A DNA stretch of 39,490 nt from Chloroflexota bacterium (GTDB lineage: Bacteria > Chloroflexota > Anaerolineae > Aggregatilineales > Phototrophicaceae): NCBI GenBank assembly GCA_011523515.1, contig WTGO01000111.1, positions 1-39,490 on the forward strand, read 5' to 3'. Of the stretch, positions 24,491 to 31,978 are shown piece by piece. The number at the start of each line of letters is the position of its first letter. Positions within the stretch are counted from its first letter, which is position 1. The notes beneath the pieces were generated by a model. That model was not told the origin of the DNA. It did not search any database and saw only the letters and a list, made by a program, of their open reading frames with translations. The position numbers and the translations under genes were made by a program.

Positions 24491-25957
24491 ATGGCGGAGA
24501 TAGTCGCGCAGGCGGAAGCGATCACCAGAAGCGCAAGCGAGCCGGCGCCGAAACCGCGGCGCTACGACTACGACATGGTCATCATCGGCTCGGGGCCGGC
24601 CGGGCACCGCGCCGCGATCCAATCAGCCAAGCTGGGCAAACGCGTGGCCGTCATCGAGAAGAAGACGCTGATCGGCGGCGTCTCGGTGAATACCGGCACG
24701 ATCCCATCGAAGACCCTGCGCGAGGCGGTGCTGCATTTGTCGGGCTTTCGCCAGCGCTCCATCTATGGCGCGTCGTACACGGTCAAGCAGAACATCACCA
24801 TGGGCGACCTGCTGCTGCGGGCCGACCACGTCATCCGCCACGAGATCGAGATCAGCCGGCATCAGCTGCAGCGCAACGGCGTCGAGCTCTTCGCCGGCAT
24901 CGCCACGCTGGTCAACGAGCATACTGTGCATCTGCACTTCGTGGACAAGAAGGGCGAGGACGAGATCACCACGCGACATATCATGATCGCCGTGGGCACG
25001 ACGGTGGTGAAGCCGCCGCATATTCCCTTCGACGGCGAGACGATTTTCACCAGCGACGGACTGCTCAAGCTGGACCATTTGCCGCGGACGCTGACGGTGG
25101 TCGGCGGCGGCGTCATCGGCTGCGAGTACGCCTGCATGTTCGCCACGCTGGGCACGCGCGTGACGCTGGTGGAGATGAGTGACCGGCTGCTCGATTTTGT
25201 CGATCACGAGATCGTGGACGCGCTGGTCTATCACATGCGGCAGCAGCGCGTGACCTTGCGCCTGGGCGAGAATGTGCGCACGATTGAGCATTGCGACACG
25301 CGCTACGGTCGGGGGGTCAAGACCTGCCTGGAGAGCGGCAAGGAGATCGTCACCGACAAGGCGCTCTACGCCATCGGCCGGCAAGGCGCGACCGGCGGCC
25401 TGGGGCTGGAGGCGATCGGCCTCGTGCCGGACCAGCGCGGGCGCATCCAGGTCAACGAGCACTTCCAGACGGCCATCCCCACAATATACGCGGTTGGCGA
25501 TGTGGTGGGTTTCCCCAGCCTGGCCTCGACCTCGATGGAGCAGGGACGGATGGCGGCTTGCCACGCTTTTGCCGTCGAGCATCAGAGCATCCCCGAGCTT
25601 TTCCCTTACGGCATCTACGCCATCCCCGAGATCAGCACTTGCGGCGCCAACGAAGAGGAGCTGACGCGCGACGGCATTCCCTACGAGATCGGCAAGGCCT
25701 ATTACAAGGAGATCGCGCGCGGGCAGATCATCGGCGATACCATCGGCATGCTCAAGCTGGTCTTTCATCGCGAGAATCACAAGCTGCTGGGCGTGCATAT
25801 CATCGGCGAGGGCGCGAGCGAGTTGATCCACATCGGTCAGACAGTGATGGCTTTCGGCGGCACGGTGGATTATTTCATCAATACGGTTTTCAACTATCCC
25901 ACGCTGGCGGAGTGTTACAAGACGGCGGCGTTTGACGGGATCAACCGGATAATGTAA
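24491..25957 (+). CDS. sthA: Soluble pyridine nucleotide transhydrogenase (Si-specific)
   Basis: A 488-residue cytosolic flavoprotein that would exchange reducing equivalents between NADPH and NAD+. It follows the disulfide-reductase fold: FAD motif VIIGSGPAGHRAA (G33-G38), NAD(P) motif VVGGGVIGCEYACMFATLG, and FAD-closing TIYAVGDVVGFPSLA. The redox-active cysteine pair of lipoamide dehydrogenases (GGTCLNVGC) is absent: the site reads GGVSVNTGTIPSK, with S65 and T70 in place of the cysteines, which is the diagnostic of SthA/UdhA. The N-terminus carries about 24 extra polar residues. GAGG lies seven bases before the ATG. Confidence 0.9.
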   Translation: MAEIVAQAEAITRSASEPAPKPRRYDYDMVIIGSGPAGHRAAIQSAKLGKRVAVIEKKTLIGGVSVNTGTIPSKTLREAVLHLSGFRQRSIYGASYTVKQNITMGDLLLRADHVIRHEIEISRHQLQRNGVELFAGIATLVNEHTVHLHFVDKKGEDEITTRHIMIAVGTTVVKPPHIPFDGETIFTSDGLLKLDHLPRTLTVVGGGVIGCEYACMFATLGTRVTLVEMSDRLLDFVDHEIVDALVYHMRQQRVTLRLGENVRTIEHCDTRYGRGVKTCLESGKEIVTDKALYAIGRQGATGGLGLEAIGLVPDQRGRIQVNEHFQTAIPTIYAVGDVVGFPSLASTSMEQGRMAACHAFAVEHQSIPELFPYGIYAIPEISTCGANEEELTRDGIPYEIGKAYYKEIARGQIIGDTIGMLKLVFHRENHKLLGVHIIGEGASELIHIGQTVMAFGGTVDYFINTVFNYPTLAECYKTAAFDGINRIM

Positions 25958-25971
25958 GTCAGATAACTTTG

Positions 25972-26740
25972 TCAGTTAGCAATCAAGCCGTAGACGCCAT
26001 ACGGTGTTGCAAACAGCGACATACTGAAGTGTCGTACTTGTTTGTCCACTTCCACTGCAATTTGTTCGCACAGATCCGTATATCCACTGGAGTCTCTGTG
26101 GGCACTTACAATTACGGAATCTTTGGGCACGACAAATTTAGGGAGCCGAGCGAAATTCGTATCTTTGAAACTATCTGATGCGATCATAGTATGAAAAGCG
26201 CAATGCATCAGATTGTCCCAAAGAATCGGGCACAAATACGAGCAACGCACACGATACATGCGAGCCTTCCACCCAACGCCGGGCAGTTGCGATAACCGAT
26301 GTATCGTAAATCCTAGCAAATGAGCTGATATGTGACCAACTGGTATGTACGCTGGACACATCACTTTGAAACCGATCCAACTGAAAGATGCAATGTGCTG
26401 CGAAGCGGTTTGCCTCAATTTCTCGCGCGACCACTGAACTGTCCTTCAACAACTTATCGTCGTCAACAATCATTTTGCTAGAATTAAGCTCCCAATGCGC
26501 CAGATTTACATAGTGACCAATTTCGTGCAAAATGCTGAACTTCCGCCTATGAGGCGAAAGCTTACGTAAAACTCCGATCTCTCGCCTTGAGGGCAACAAA
26601 TATGCTCGTATTCTGTTATCTAAACCATGCTCACTATGAAAGAACCAGCGAATCCTAAGCTCCAAAAAATCTGCAATTGACAGGTATTGGTACGGCGATA
26701 CCAATACATAGCCAACTACACAGTAAGAATTCCAGCGCAT
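25972..26740 (-). pseudogene. ImmA/IrrE-type metallopeptidase, frameshifted
   Basis: The first frame (26740 down to 26171) contains the zinc motif HEIGHYVNLAH (HExxH) and, about 35 residues later, REIEANRFAAH, the pattern of the ImmA/IrrE family that cleaves phage- or stress-type repressors. It stops at 26171, but a second frame (to 25972) continues with a plausible C-terminal part (DSFKDTNFARLPKFVVPKDS). Removing one base, for example from the TTTT run just upstream of the frame-1 stop, joins the two. It is therefore a recent pseudogene or a base-calling error. The start is uncertain, since no ribosome binding site precedes 26740. The region is markedly AT-rich. No partner repressor gene is adjacent. 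Confidence 0.6.
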
Positions 26741-26751
26741 GGAGGTTAACC

Positions 26752-26942
26752 ATGGGCAGGTACAAAACCGGGCAAATGCCCCAAAATCAGGTCGCTACAA
26801 TTGGGACGGTTACGTGGATGGGACGCGAACGCCCAGGCCGTCGCAAGAGGAAATACAAATCGTATTGACACGCGGCGAAACTTTTCCACCCATACGGTCA
26901 TGTAACAAGGCTGCATGGTGGCGGGGTCCAGTCGTAAGATAA
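26752..26942 (+). pseudogene. YjzC-like small protein, frameshifted
   Basis: An excellent GGAGG (26741-26745) precedes the ATG at 26752. The frame begins MGRYKTGQ, but continues in a different frame as APKSGRYNWDGYVDGT, then GETFPPIRSCNKAAWW, up to the TAA at 26942. Read together these give a typical YjzC-like protein (K-x-G-Q-x-A-P-x-S-G-x-Y ... G-E-x-F-P-P). One extra A in the AAA run near 26775 would restore a single frame of about 63 residues. As written, the ATG frame ends at 26868 after 38 residues. Either a real inactivation or an assembly error. The function of YjzC proteins is unknown. It lies upstream of a second copy. Confidence 0.6.
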
Positions 26943-26955
26943 AGGGAGGCCAGCA

Positions 26956-27129
26956 ATGGCTAAACGGCAAAAGCCCGGCGAAATTGCGGGCAGACCGGGC
27001 AAATACGAAGAAAGAGGTTCACGAGGTGGCGAGGTCCGCAAGCCTCGCGAAGTGACCATCGACCCGGGCGACAAGCTGCCACCGCCGAAAAAAACCAGGT
27101 CGTACCTGGAAGCGAACTGGTCCACGTAA
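26956..27129 (+). CDS. YjzC-like small basic protein
   Basis: The ATG at 26956 follows GGGAGG at ideal spacing and opens a 57-residue frame ending at the TAA at 27127-27129. The product MAKRQKPGEIAGRPGKYEER, then GGEVRKPREVTIDPGDKLPP and a polar tail, has the YjzC layout: an N-terminal K-P-G, a G-K-Y turn, and a G-D/E-x-hydrophobic-P-P segment. It starts 13 bases after the end of the frameshifted copy, so the two form a tandem pair. The ribosome binding site and conserved pattern support it being a gene despite its size. The role is unknown. Confidence 0.65.
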   Translation: MAKRQKPGEIAGRPGKYEERGSRGGEVRKPREVTIDPGDKLPPPKKTRSYLEANWST

Positions 27130-27457
27130 GCCGCAGAATCGCTGCTGCCCTGCATTTGTGGGAGCGGCCGCTCCCGCAAATTCTACTATTATTTCTCAGT
27201 AACACCAAGTAAGTCATGAAAAAAATCTGCCACCGAGTAAAGCTGTTCGGAAGTATTTTGACAGCGACAGTTCCATAAGAAGAACAGCGGCATACATTGC
27301 ATGAGCGTCGCAGCAATACAATATCCTCTGTGTGCTCGGTGGCAAGAAAGCATTTACTTTCATTGATGCAGGGGTTGCATGACTTACTTGGAACTGCCTC
27401 TGTGGTGAAAGAAAACGGGCGACTCACAGAGCCGCCCCTACGGCGTCCATCGGCGGA
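27130..27457. repeat. Intergenic repeat mosaic with nested inverted repeats
   Basis: These 328 bases hold no gene. They contain a near-perfect 26-bp palindrome (27155-27180, core GGGAGCGGCCGCTCCC). Next is a perfect 14-bp inverted repeat, CCAAGTAAGTCATG at 27205-27218 against its complement at 27378-27391, which encloses a 10-bp inverted repeat, TGCCACCGAG at 27228-27237 against 27335-27344. A CTCTGTGGTGAAAG word follows at 27398-27411, and then a variant of the GGGCGAGCC palindrome at 27415-27438. Part of this resembles the element at 6399-6618. Confidence 0.7.
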
Positions 27458-28912
27458 TTACGCGCTTATGCCCGCCCGCGCGCCCGCAAACACCGACTTC
27501 ACCGCCTCCCGATCGCGCGCGAAGAGCAACCCCGCGCTGACCTCGAAGGCCAGCTCGTCCGGCAGCGCGATCACTTCAAAGGGGCGCGTCTGCTCGGGTT
27601 TGTCGAGCCGGTTCAGCGCGAAGCGTTCCCACTGCGCCAGTTCGGTTTCAACCGCAGATTTGGCAGATGACGTCTCCCCCCAGTACGATAACGGGATTTT
27701 ATGATGAGGGTGGTTTGAAGTCTCCCCCTGTCTTGACGGGGGGAGATTTAGAGGGGGGTTCCCCACCGGCCCCTCGCCCCAAGCCACCGGCGGCAGCTGG
27801 AAGTAGGTCGCGCGCAGCTCGTTGATGCTCAGCAGCGGATAGGCGGCGCGGATCTCGGCCAGGCGGGCTTCGGTGTCGGTGGGGCGGATATCGTCAAACT
27901 CGGCGATGAGGTCCGCGCCGTAGAAGGGCAGCAGCTCCTGGCTGATCTTCTGCGCCAGGCGGACGAGCTTGGGATAGAGCGTGCGCTCGATGAATTGGCG
28001 CTCGGCGACTTTGGCGTTGGCTTCGGTGGCGTTTTCGCTGACCAGGCCGACGGGGATGCCGAAGATATTGAGAATTTCGTCGCGCTGGGCTTTGCGGCCT
28101 TGCAGGAAGTCGAGGTCGGTGTGGCTGAGGCCGATGTGCTGCCACTCGACTGCGCCGCCGCGCAGGAAGGCGGTTTTGCGCGCGCCGGCGCCGTATTGCT
28201 GCCGCCATTCGCGTTTGATGCGCTCGTAGTCGGTGTCGCTGACGAAGTCGCGGATATTGACCACGCCAGCCGGCACGCCCTGATCCTGGCCGAAAGTATT
28301 GCGATTCCAATCGGACATGTGGCGGTCGCTGGCCACGGCGCCGCGGGCGGCCGCGATGGGCGACAGGCCGTAGAAGTCGTTGCCGGGGTGCCAGCGCCGG
28401 AAGTGAACCACCTCGACGGCGTCCAGAGGGATGAACTGGCCGTCGATCTCGTAGACGTAGCCGGCCACAATTCGGCGCGCGTCCGGCACGATGCTGACGC
28501 GGTCGGGGCGCAGCACCCAGATTTCGCGGGGGGCGCCGCGCGCATCGCCGGCCAGGAACCAGTAGGCGTTACCGTGCAGCTCGAGCGAGCCGATGGTCTG
28601 CTCGAAGAGTTCGAAGCCGCTGGTCAGCGGATTGGGTCGGCTGAGCAGCTGCTCGAGCGGATGGTTGGCGATGCCGATGCGCTTTTCGCCGTCCAGCCTG
28701 AAGACGCGCAGGGGGACGAGCGCGCCGGCTTCCACGATGCGGTTGATGGCCACGTAGACCCAGGGCGACTGGTCATAGACGCGGGCGGTATTGAGCTCGA
28801 TGGGCGGGCTGAGCTGGAAGCGGCTGCTCGCGGCGACGGATTCGAGGTGGGGCGCGCGCGGGCGCAGTTGCCGGCGGCGGTTGCTGAAGAATTGGTTGAG
28901 CCAGGTGAACAC
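27458..28912 (-). CDS. Phage portal protein (HK97 type), orphan
   Basis: The best start is the GTG at 28912 with AAAGGAG at good spacing, giving 484 residues; the frame extends to 29038 without support. The sequence follows HK97-type portals: WVYVAINRIVEAGALVPLRV, HPLEQLLSRPNP, GNAYWFLAGD, the crown and stem region (FGQDQGVPAGVVNI), LNIFGIPVGLVSE and the wing segment TLYPKLVRLAQKI. Portals form the dodecameric DNA gate of tailed-phage capsids. No terminase, protease or major capsid gene flanks it. Residues ~383-415 are encoded by a Pro/Gly-rich palindromic repeat inserted in frame. It may be a prophage relic or part of a gene-transfer-like particle; the open frame is intact. Confidence 0.88.
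   Translation of the reverse strand: MFTWLNQFFSNRRRQLRPRAPHLESVAASSRFQLSPPIELNTARVYDQSPWVYVAINRIVEAGALVPLRVFRLDGEKRIGIANHPLEQLLSRPNPLTSGFELFEQTIGSLELHGNAYWFLAGDARGAPREIWVLRPDRVSIVPDARRIVAGYVYEIDGQFIPLDAVEVVHFRRWHPGNDFYGLSPIAAARGAVASDRHMSDWNRNTFGQDQGVPAGVVNIRDFVSDTDYERIKREWRQQYGAGARKTAFLRGGAVEWQHIGLSHTDLDFLQGRKAQRDEILNIFGIPVGLVSENATEANAKVAERQFIERTLYPKLVRLAQKISQELLPFYGADLIAEFDDIRPTDTEARLAEIRAAYPLLSINELRATYFQLPPVAWGEGPVGNPPLNLPPSRQGETSNHPHHKIPLSYWGETSSAKSAVETELAQWERFALNRLDKPEQTRPFEVIALPDELAFEVSAGLLFARDREAVKSVFAGARAGISA
27667..27765. repeat. In-frame palindromic repeat inside the portal gene
   Basis: Within the portal frame lies a stretch unlike the rest. TCTCCCCC (27721-27728) pairs with GGGGGAGA (27739-27746), and further runs, GTCTCCCCCC and GAGGGGGGTTCCCC, lie on either side. 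It encodes an odd Pro/Ser/His-rich segment (PPSRQGETSNHPHHKIPLSY) between two normal portal segments. The composition and hairpin fit an interspersed repeat that landed in a gene without breaking the frame. Confidence 0.6.
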
Positions 28913-29046
28913 GGCGGTCTCCTTTGATCGCTTTGTGCGCAGGCTAGCATGGCGCGGCGCGCGATGGGCGACCAAATGTTTTCGCGAAACCAGAATTCGT
29001 CGGGGCGACATATTATGTCGCCCGAAATTCGTACACAAAATGAAAC

Positions 29047-29072
29047 GGACGAGCCGGTGGCTCGCCCCTACA
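29047..29072. repeat. Variant palindromic repeat (GACGAGCC-GGT-GGCTCGCCC)
   Basis: An imperfect copy of the dispersed palindrome, again followed by CTACAG. It lies just downstream of the FHA gene's 3' end, in the gap before the portal gene. Confidence 0.65.
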
Positions 29073-29093
29073 GATTACAGTTTGGCGGAGTGC

Positions 29094-29903
29094 TCAGCAG
29101 CCGAGGTTCAGGGCGATGACGACATCGACGATCACGGGCACTTCGCACCACAGGTTAAGCACATCGATGACGGTCAGGGCGATGCCGGCGAAGCAGACGA
29201 AGACCAGCACAAAGAAGACGAAGCAGCCGAGGATCAGCCAGGGCGATGTGCCGCCGCTTTCCTCGCGCACGGCGTAGGGATCGTAGTCGTAGCCGGGATA
29301 TTGGCCGGGCGACGCGGGCGGCGCGCCATAGCCGGCGGGCGCCTGCTGGTAGGGGCCGGGCGGCTGCTGCCCGGGCGGCTGATCGGGATAGCCGGGGTAG
29401 GCGGGCTGCTGCTGCGGATAGGCGTCAGCGGCGGGCGGCATGTAGGGATCGGCGGGCGCAGCTGCGCCGGGCAGGCCGTATTCGGTCGGCGGCGGCGTAT
29501 AGCTCTGCTCGGCCGGCGGCATTTCGGCGGGCATTGGCGGCGGCGTGGCGGGCGCTGCTGGCGCACTGGGCGGCGCGGCCTCTGCCAGGTTGCTATAGAC
29601 TTCCAGCGCCAGGGTGACCGTCTCGCCGAGGCCGATCATGTCGCCATCCTGCAGCGGGGTGACACCGGAGACGCGTTTGCCGTTGACGAAGGTACCGTTG
29701 GTTGAGCCGAGGTCTTCAATGGTCATGGTATCGCCCGAGCGCATCAGGCGCAGGTGATGGCGGCTGGTTTCACGATCGTCGAGGACGATATCGTTAGTGA
29801 TGTCGCGCCCGAGGGTGGTGACTTCCTGGCTGATTTCAAAGGCTTGATTGGGCTGCGGACCACGGCGCGCCACCAGGCGGAAGTTGTCATTCTGCTGCAT
29901 CAT
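29094..29903 (-). CDS. FHA domain protein with Pro-rich linker and C-terminal membrane helices
   Basis: A 269-residue protein with GGAGGG just before the ATG at 29903 (a second ATG follows directly). Residues ~8-100 form a forkhead-associated domain, which binds phosphothreonine peptides: TLGRD (G32, R33), the SRHH core (47-50) and LGSTNGTFVNGKRV are all in place. A linker of about 110 residues rich in Pro, Gln, Tyr and Ala follows, then a hydrophobic C-terminus (WLILGCFVFFVLVFVCFAGI plus VPVIVDVVIALNLG) that should insert in the membrane. It may recruit phosphorylated partners of Ser/Thr kinases to the membrane. No kinase gene is in the window. Confidence 0.88.
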   Translation of the reverse strand: MMQQNDNFRLVARRGPQPNQAFEISQEVTTLGRDITNDIVLDDRETSRHHLRLMRSGDTMTIEDLGSTNGTFVNGKRVSGVTPLQDGDMIGLGETVTLALEVYSNLAEAAPPSAPAAPATPPPMPAEMPPAEQSYTPPPTEYGLPGAAAPADPYMPPAADAYPQQQPAYPGYPDQPPGQQPPGPYQQAPAGYGAPPASPGQYPGYDYDPYAVREESGGTSPWLILGCFVFFVLVFVCFAGIALTVIDVLNLWCEVPVIVDVVIALNLGC

Positions 29904-30127
29904 GCCCTCCTCGGTCAGCGAGCATCCGCTCCTCGCCTGGCGTCATACCGGCTCGGGACTGCGTTCGTGATTGAACCTGGCCCAAGCGCTTGCAGGGTTG
30001 TCGGCTGCGCGCCGCGGGCATTTGCCCAAGTTCGAATCGGCGGCTGCGGACTTAATATGGCATTATACCTCTTTTTGCCAGATTTCAAGAACTCGCCGCG
30101 GCGACGGGTGTCCGGCGAGCGCAGCGC

Positions 30128-31051
30128 TTATGCAGGCAGCCACAAGTCCAGGAAGGCCAAGCCGTCCAGCCAGATGCCCCGCCCTACGATTTCCCAATGA
30201 AGATGCGCGCCGCTGCTGCGTCCGGTGTTGCCGCTGCTGCCGATGACTTGCCCGCCGGCAATGCGCTGGCCGACTTCCACTTCTATGTCGGACAAGTGCG
30301 CGTAGCCCGAAAAGATACCGATGCCGTGGTCGATGAAAACGGCATGGCCGCGTATTTCCAGCGAACCCGCGAACACCACCTGGCCGGCCGCCAGCGCGTG
30401 AATTGGCGCGCCCGCCGGCGCATTCTGATCCCAGCCGGTGTGGCGTGTATCGCGCTCGCCGTTCATCCGGCGGAAGACGCCGAAGGGAGTCGCCAGGGCG
30501 TGATCGCTTGGCAGCGCGAAGCCGGTCTCGTCCCAGAGCGGCTCGGCGGTGTAGCCGGCGGTGATTTCGGCCAGCCGGGCAAATTCTTCGGCTTCAATGC
30601 GCGCATCTGCCAAGCGGCGGCGATCGGGCGGCAGCACGAGGTTCTGCGTAATAAATCCGGCGGCGTCGATGCGCAGCTCGCGCGTGAAACTAAGTCTGTC
30701 GCTCGCCCGTTCGACCTGCACGGCCAGCCCATAGCTGCCCGGCCGGGCATTCATATCGACCGCGACCAGCGCGTACCAGTCGACGCCGTCGCGGGTGAAG
30801 AAGGGCTGGCGCGCGCCGCGGAAAGTGTATTGCGCGCCGGCAATATCGGCGCCGCTGATCCGCAGCAGGCCGCTGCCGCCCTGCATCAGCGCGGAGAAGT
30901 AGTAGTCGAGCCGCAAGCCGTTGTTGAATTGAACATAGGCCGGCAGCGGACGGGGGGCGGGCTGAAATGTGGGCGATAGATCGCTCTGCGCCGATGCATT
31001 GACAGCCAGCAGACTGGCAATCAGCAAGACAAGGACTATTTGTACGCGCAT
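30128..31051 (-). CDS. M23 family metallopeptidase, secreted
   Basis: A 307-residue protein with a signal peptide (VQIVLVLLIASLLAVNASAQ) and a C-terminal LytM-type peptidase domain (~185-295). The zinc ligands are visible as H204 and D208 in RHTGWDQ and the H-L-H motif (H283, H285), with H252 in GYAHLSDI as a catalytic candidate. The domain ends in SSGNTGRSSGAHLHWEIVG as usual. Residues 30-140 form a beta-rich domain of the kind found in front of such peptidases. It probably cuts peptidoglycan cross-links or other peptides outside the membrane. It stands alone on its strand. Confidence 0.92.
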   Translation of the reverse strand: MRVQIVLVLLIASLLAVNASAQSDLSPTFQPAPRPLPAYVQFNNGLRLDYYFSALMQGGSGLLRISGADIAGAQYTFRGARQPFFTRDGVDWYALVAVDMNARPGSYGLAVQVERASDRLSFTRELRIDAAGFITQNLVLPPDRRRLADARIEAEEFARLAEITAGYTAEPLWDETGFALPSDHALATPFGVFRRMNGERDTRHTGWDQNAPAGAPIHALAAGQVVFAGSLEIRGHAVFIDHGIGIFSGYAHLSDIEVEVGQRIAGGQVIGSSGNTGRSSGAHLHWEIVGRGIWLDGLAFLDLWLPA

Positions 31052-31169
31052 AATTCAATGACGCCCGGAGCTGGAGTATTTCAGCGCACAAGCATGTTTA
31101 TACCACAGCCGCACGCCGGTCACGAGTTGACACGGTCGGAGTAAGAGCGGGCGTAAAGGCTCTAGGGCG

Positions 31170-31658
31170 CTAGTCGTCTCGCTGGGCGGCGGCGCGGATT
31201 TCCGCCAGATGGCCCGATTCGTGCGTGTTGCAGGCTTGCACCGCTTCGAAGAGATTGCAATCTTGAAAGAAGGGCGTGCTGAAGGGCGTCTCCATGCGAT
31301 CGGCCGGGAAAGCCAGCACAACGCCGCGAAGCTGCTTCCGCACGCGCTGCCAGTCGTCCAGCGCTTGCCGCCAGGTTAAGTGAGCGCGCTCGCGCCGCCG
31401 TAATTCATAGAGGCCCGCCACCGTGGCTTGGCCGCGCAGGTCAACGGCGAAGTCGGCGCCCTCGATGGCCCTTTGCATGGTCTGGATCATATCGGCTTCC
31501 AGCGCGGTCAGATGGATGACTAAATCGCGGAGGGTCCAGTCGGAATTGTTGTAGACGAGCAGGTCGGGCGGCAGGGACTCGACCTGCGCGCGCGCTCCCG
31601 CCCGCCGCTGATCCATGCCGGCGATCAGATCGCGTTTGATCTGCGGGAGGTTGTTCAT
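31170..31658 (-). CDS. DinB-like / ClbS-type four-helix protein
   Basis: A 162-residue protein. The predicted metal triad of the DinB superfamily is present: H49 in RDLVIHLTALE, and H146 and H150 in NTHESGHLAEI. The helical arrangement and the WTLRDLVIHL segment fit the DinB/maleylpyruvate-isomerase-N fold. Members include thiol-dependent transferases and ClbS-like proteins protecting against DNA-damaging metabolites; the substrate here is unknown. It is the last gene on the minus strand before the M20 gene on the plus strand. Confidence 0.85.
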   Translation of the reverse strand: MNNLPQIKRDLIAGMDQRRAGARAQVESLPPDLLVYNNSDWTLRDLVIHLTALEADMIQTMQRAIEGADFAVDLRGQATVAGLYELRRRERAHLTWRQALDDWQRVRKQLRGVVLAFPADRMETPFSTPFFQDCNLFEAVQACNTHESGHLAEIRAAAQRDD

Positions 31659-31978
31659 TCCGCAAGTCCCAGACCCGCCTTTTACTCACTATAACCCAAA
31701 ATGCTCCGGGATCGGCGAAATTGCTGGGATTTCAGTTAGATCGAGGGACGAGCAAGTCGCCATTTTCCACCTCAGCCCCGGCCCCCTCTCCGAATCATCA
31801 GAGAGGGGGAGCGTCGCACAGCGCGAACGGGCGCATATGAGTGAGAAATTCCCCTTGATACGAGGATGCCCGCCATAGAGATGGCGGGATAAAGAGGGGG
31901 TAGACTCGGTCGGGCGCGGATTCGCATCAGTAGTGGTATACTCCGGCTTTGCATTCATTGGATAGGAAAGAGAGAGTC
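31659..31978. repeat. Intergenic repeat mosaic with two hairpins
   Basis: These 320 bases hold no gene. CCCCCTCTC (31782-31790) pairs with GAGAGGGGG (31801-31809), and CCCGCCAT (31869-31876) pairs perfectly with ATGGCGGG (31881-31888) around a 4-base loop. The segment between 31775 and 31905 looks like an inserted repeat, as flanking sequence resumes normal character. The right part holds the likely promoter of the M20 gene. Confidence 0.6.
31934..31942 (+). promoter_or_regulatory. Extended -10 promoter candidate for the M20 gene
   Basis: TGGTATACT is a good extended -10 (TGnTATAAT, one mismatch), 36 bases before the ATG at 31979. The same GTGGTATA core occurs upstream of the GT4 gene at 1023-1030. 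No convincing -35 is seen. Confidence 0.4.

Noticed and set aside
24623..25831. 402-codon minus-strand frame opposite sthA
   Set aside because: Antisense shadow; sthA has all cofactor motifs.
27155..27180. Rho-independent terminator after the YjzC-like gene
   Set aside because: The palindrome is strong but lacks a following T run; kept as part of the repeat mosaic.
29990..30060. tRNA-like segment around GTTCGAATC
   Set aside because: The flanking bases do not pair as a T stem and no acceptor or anticodon arm could be built.
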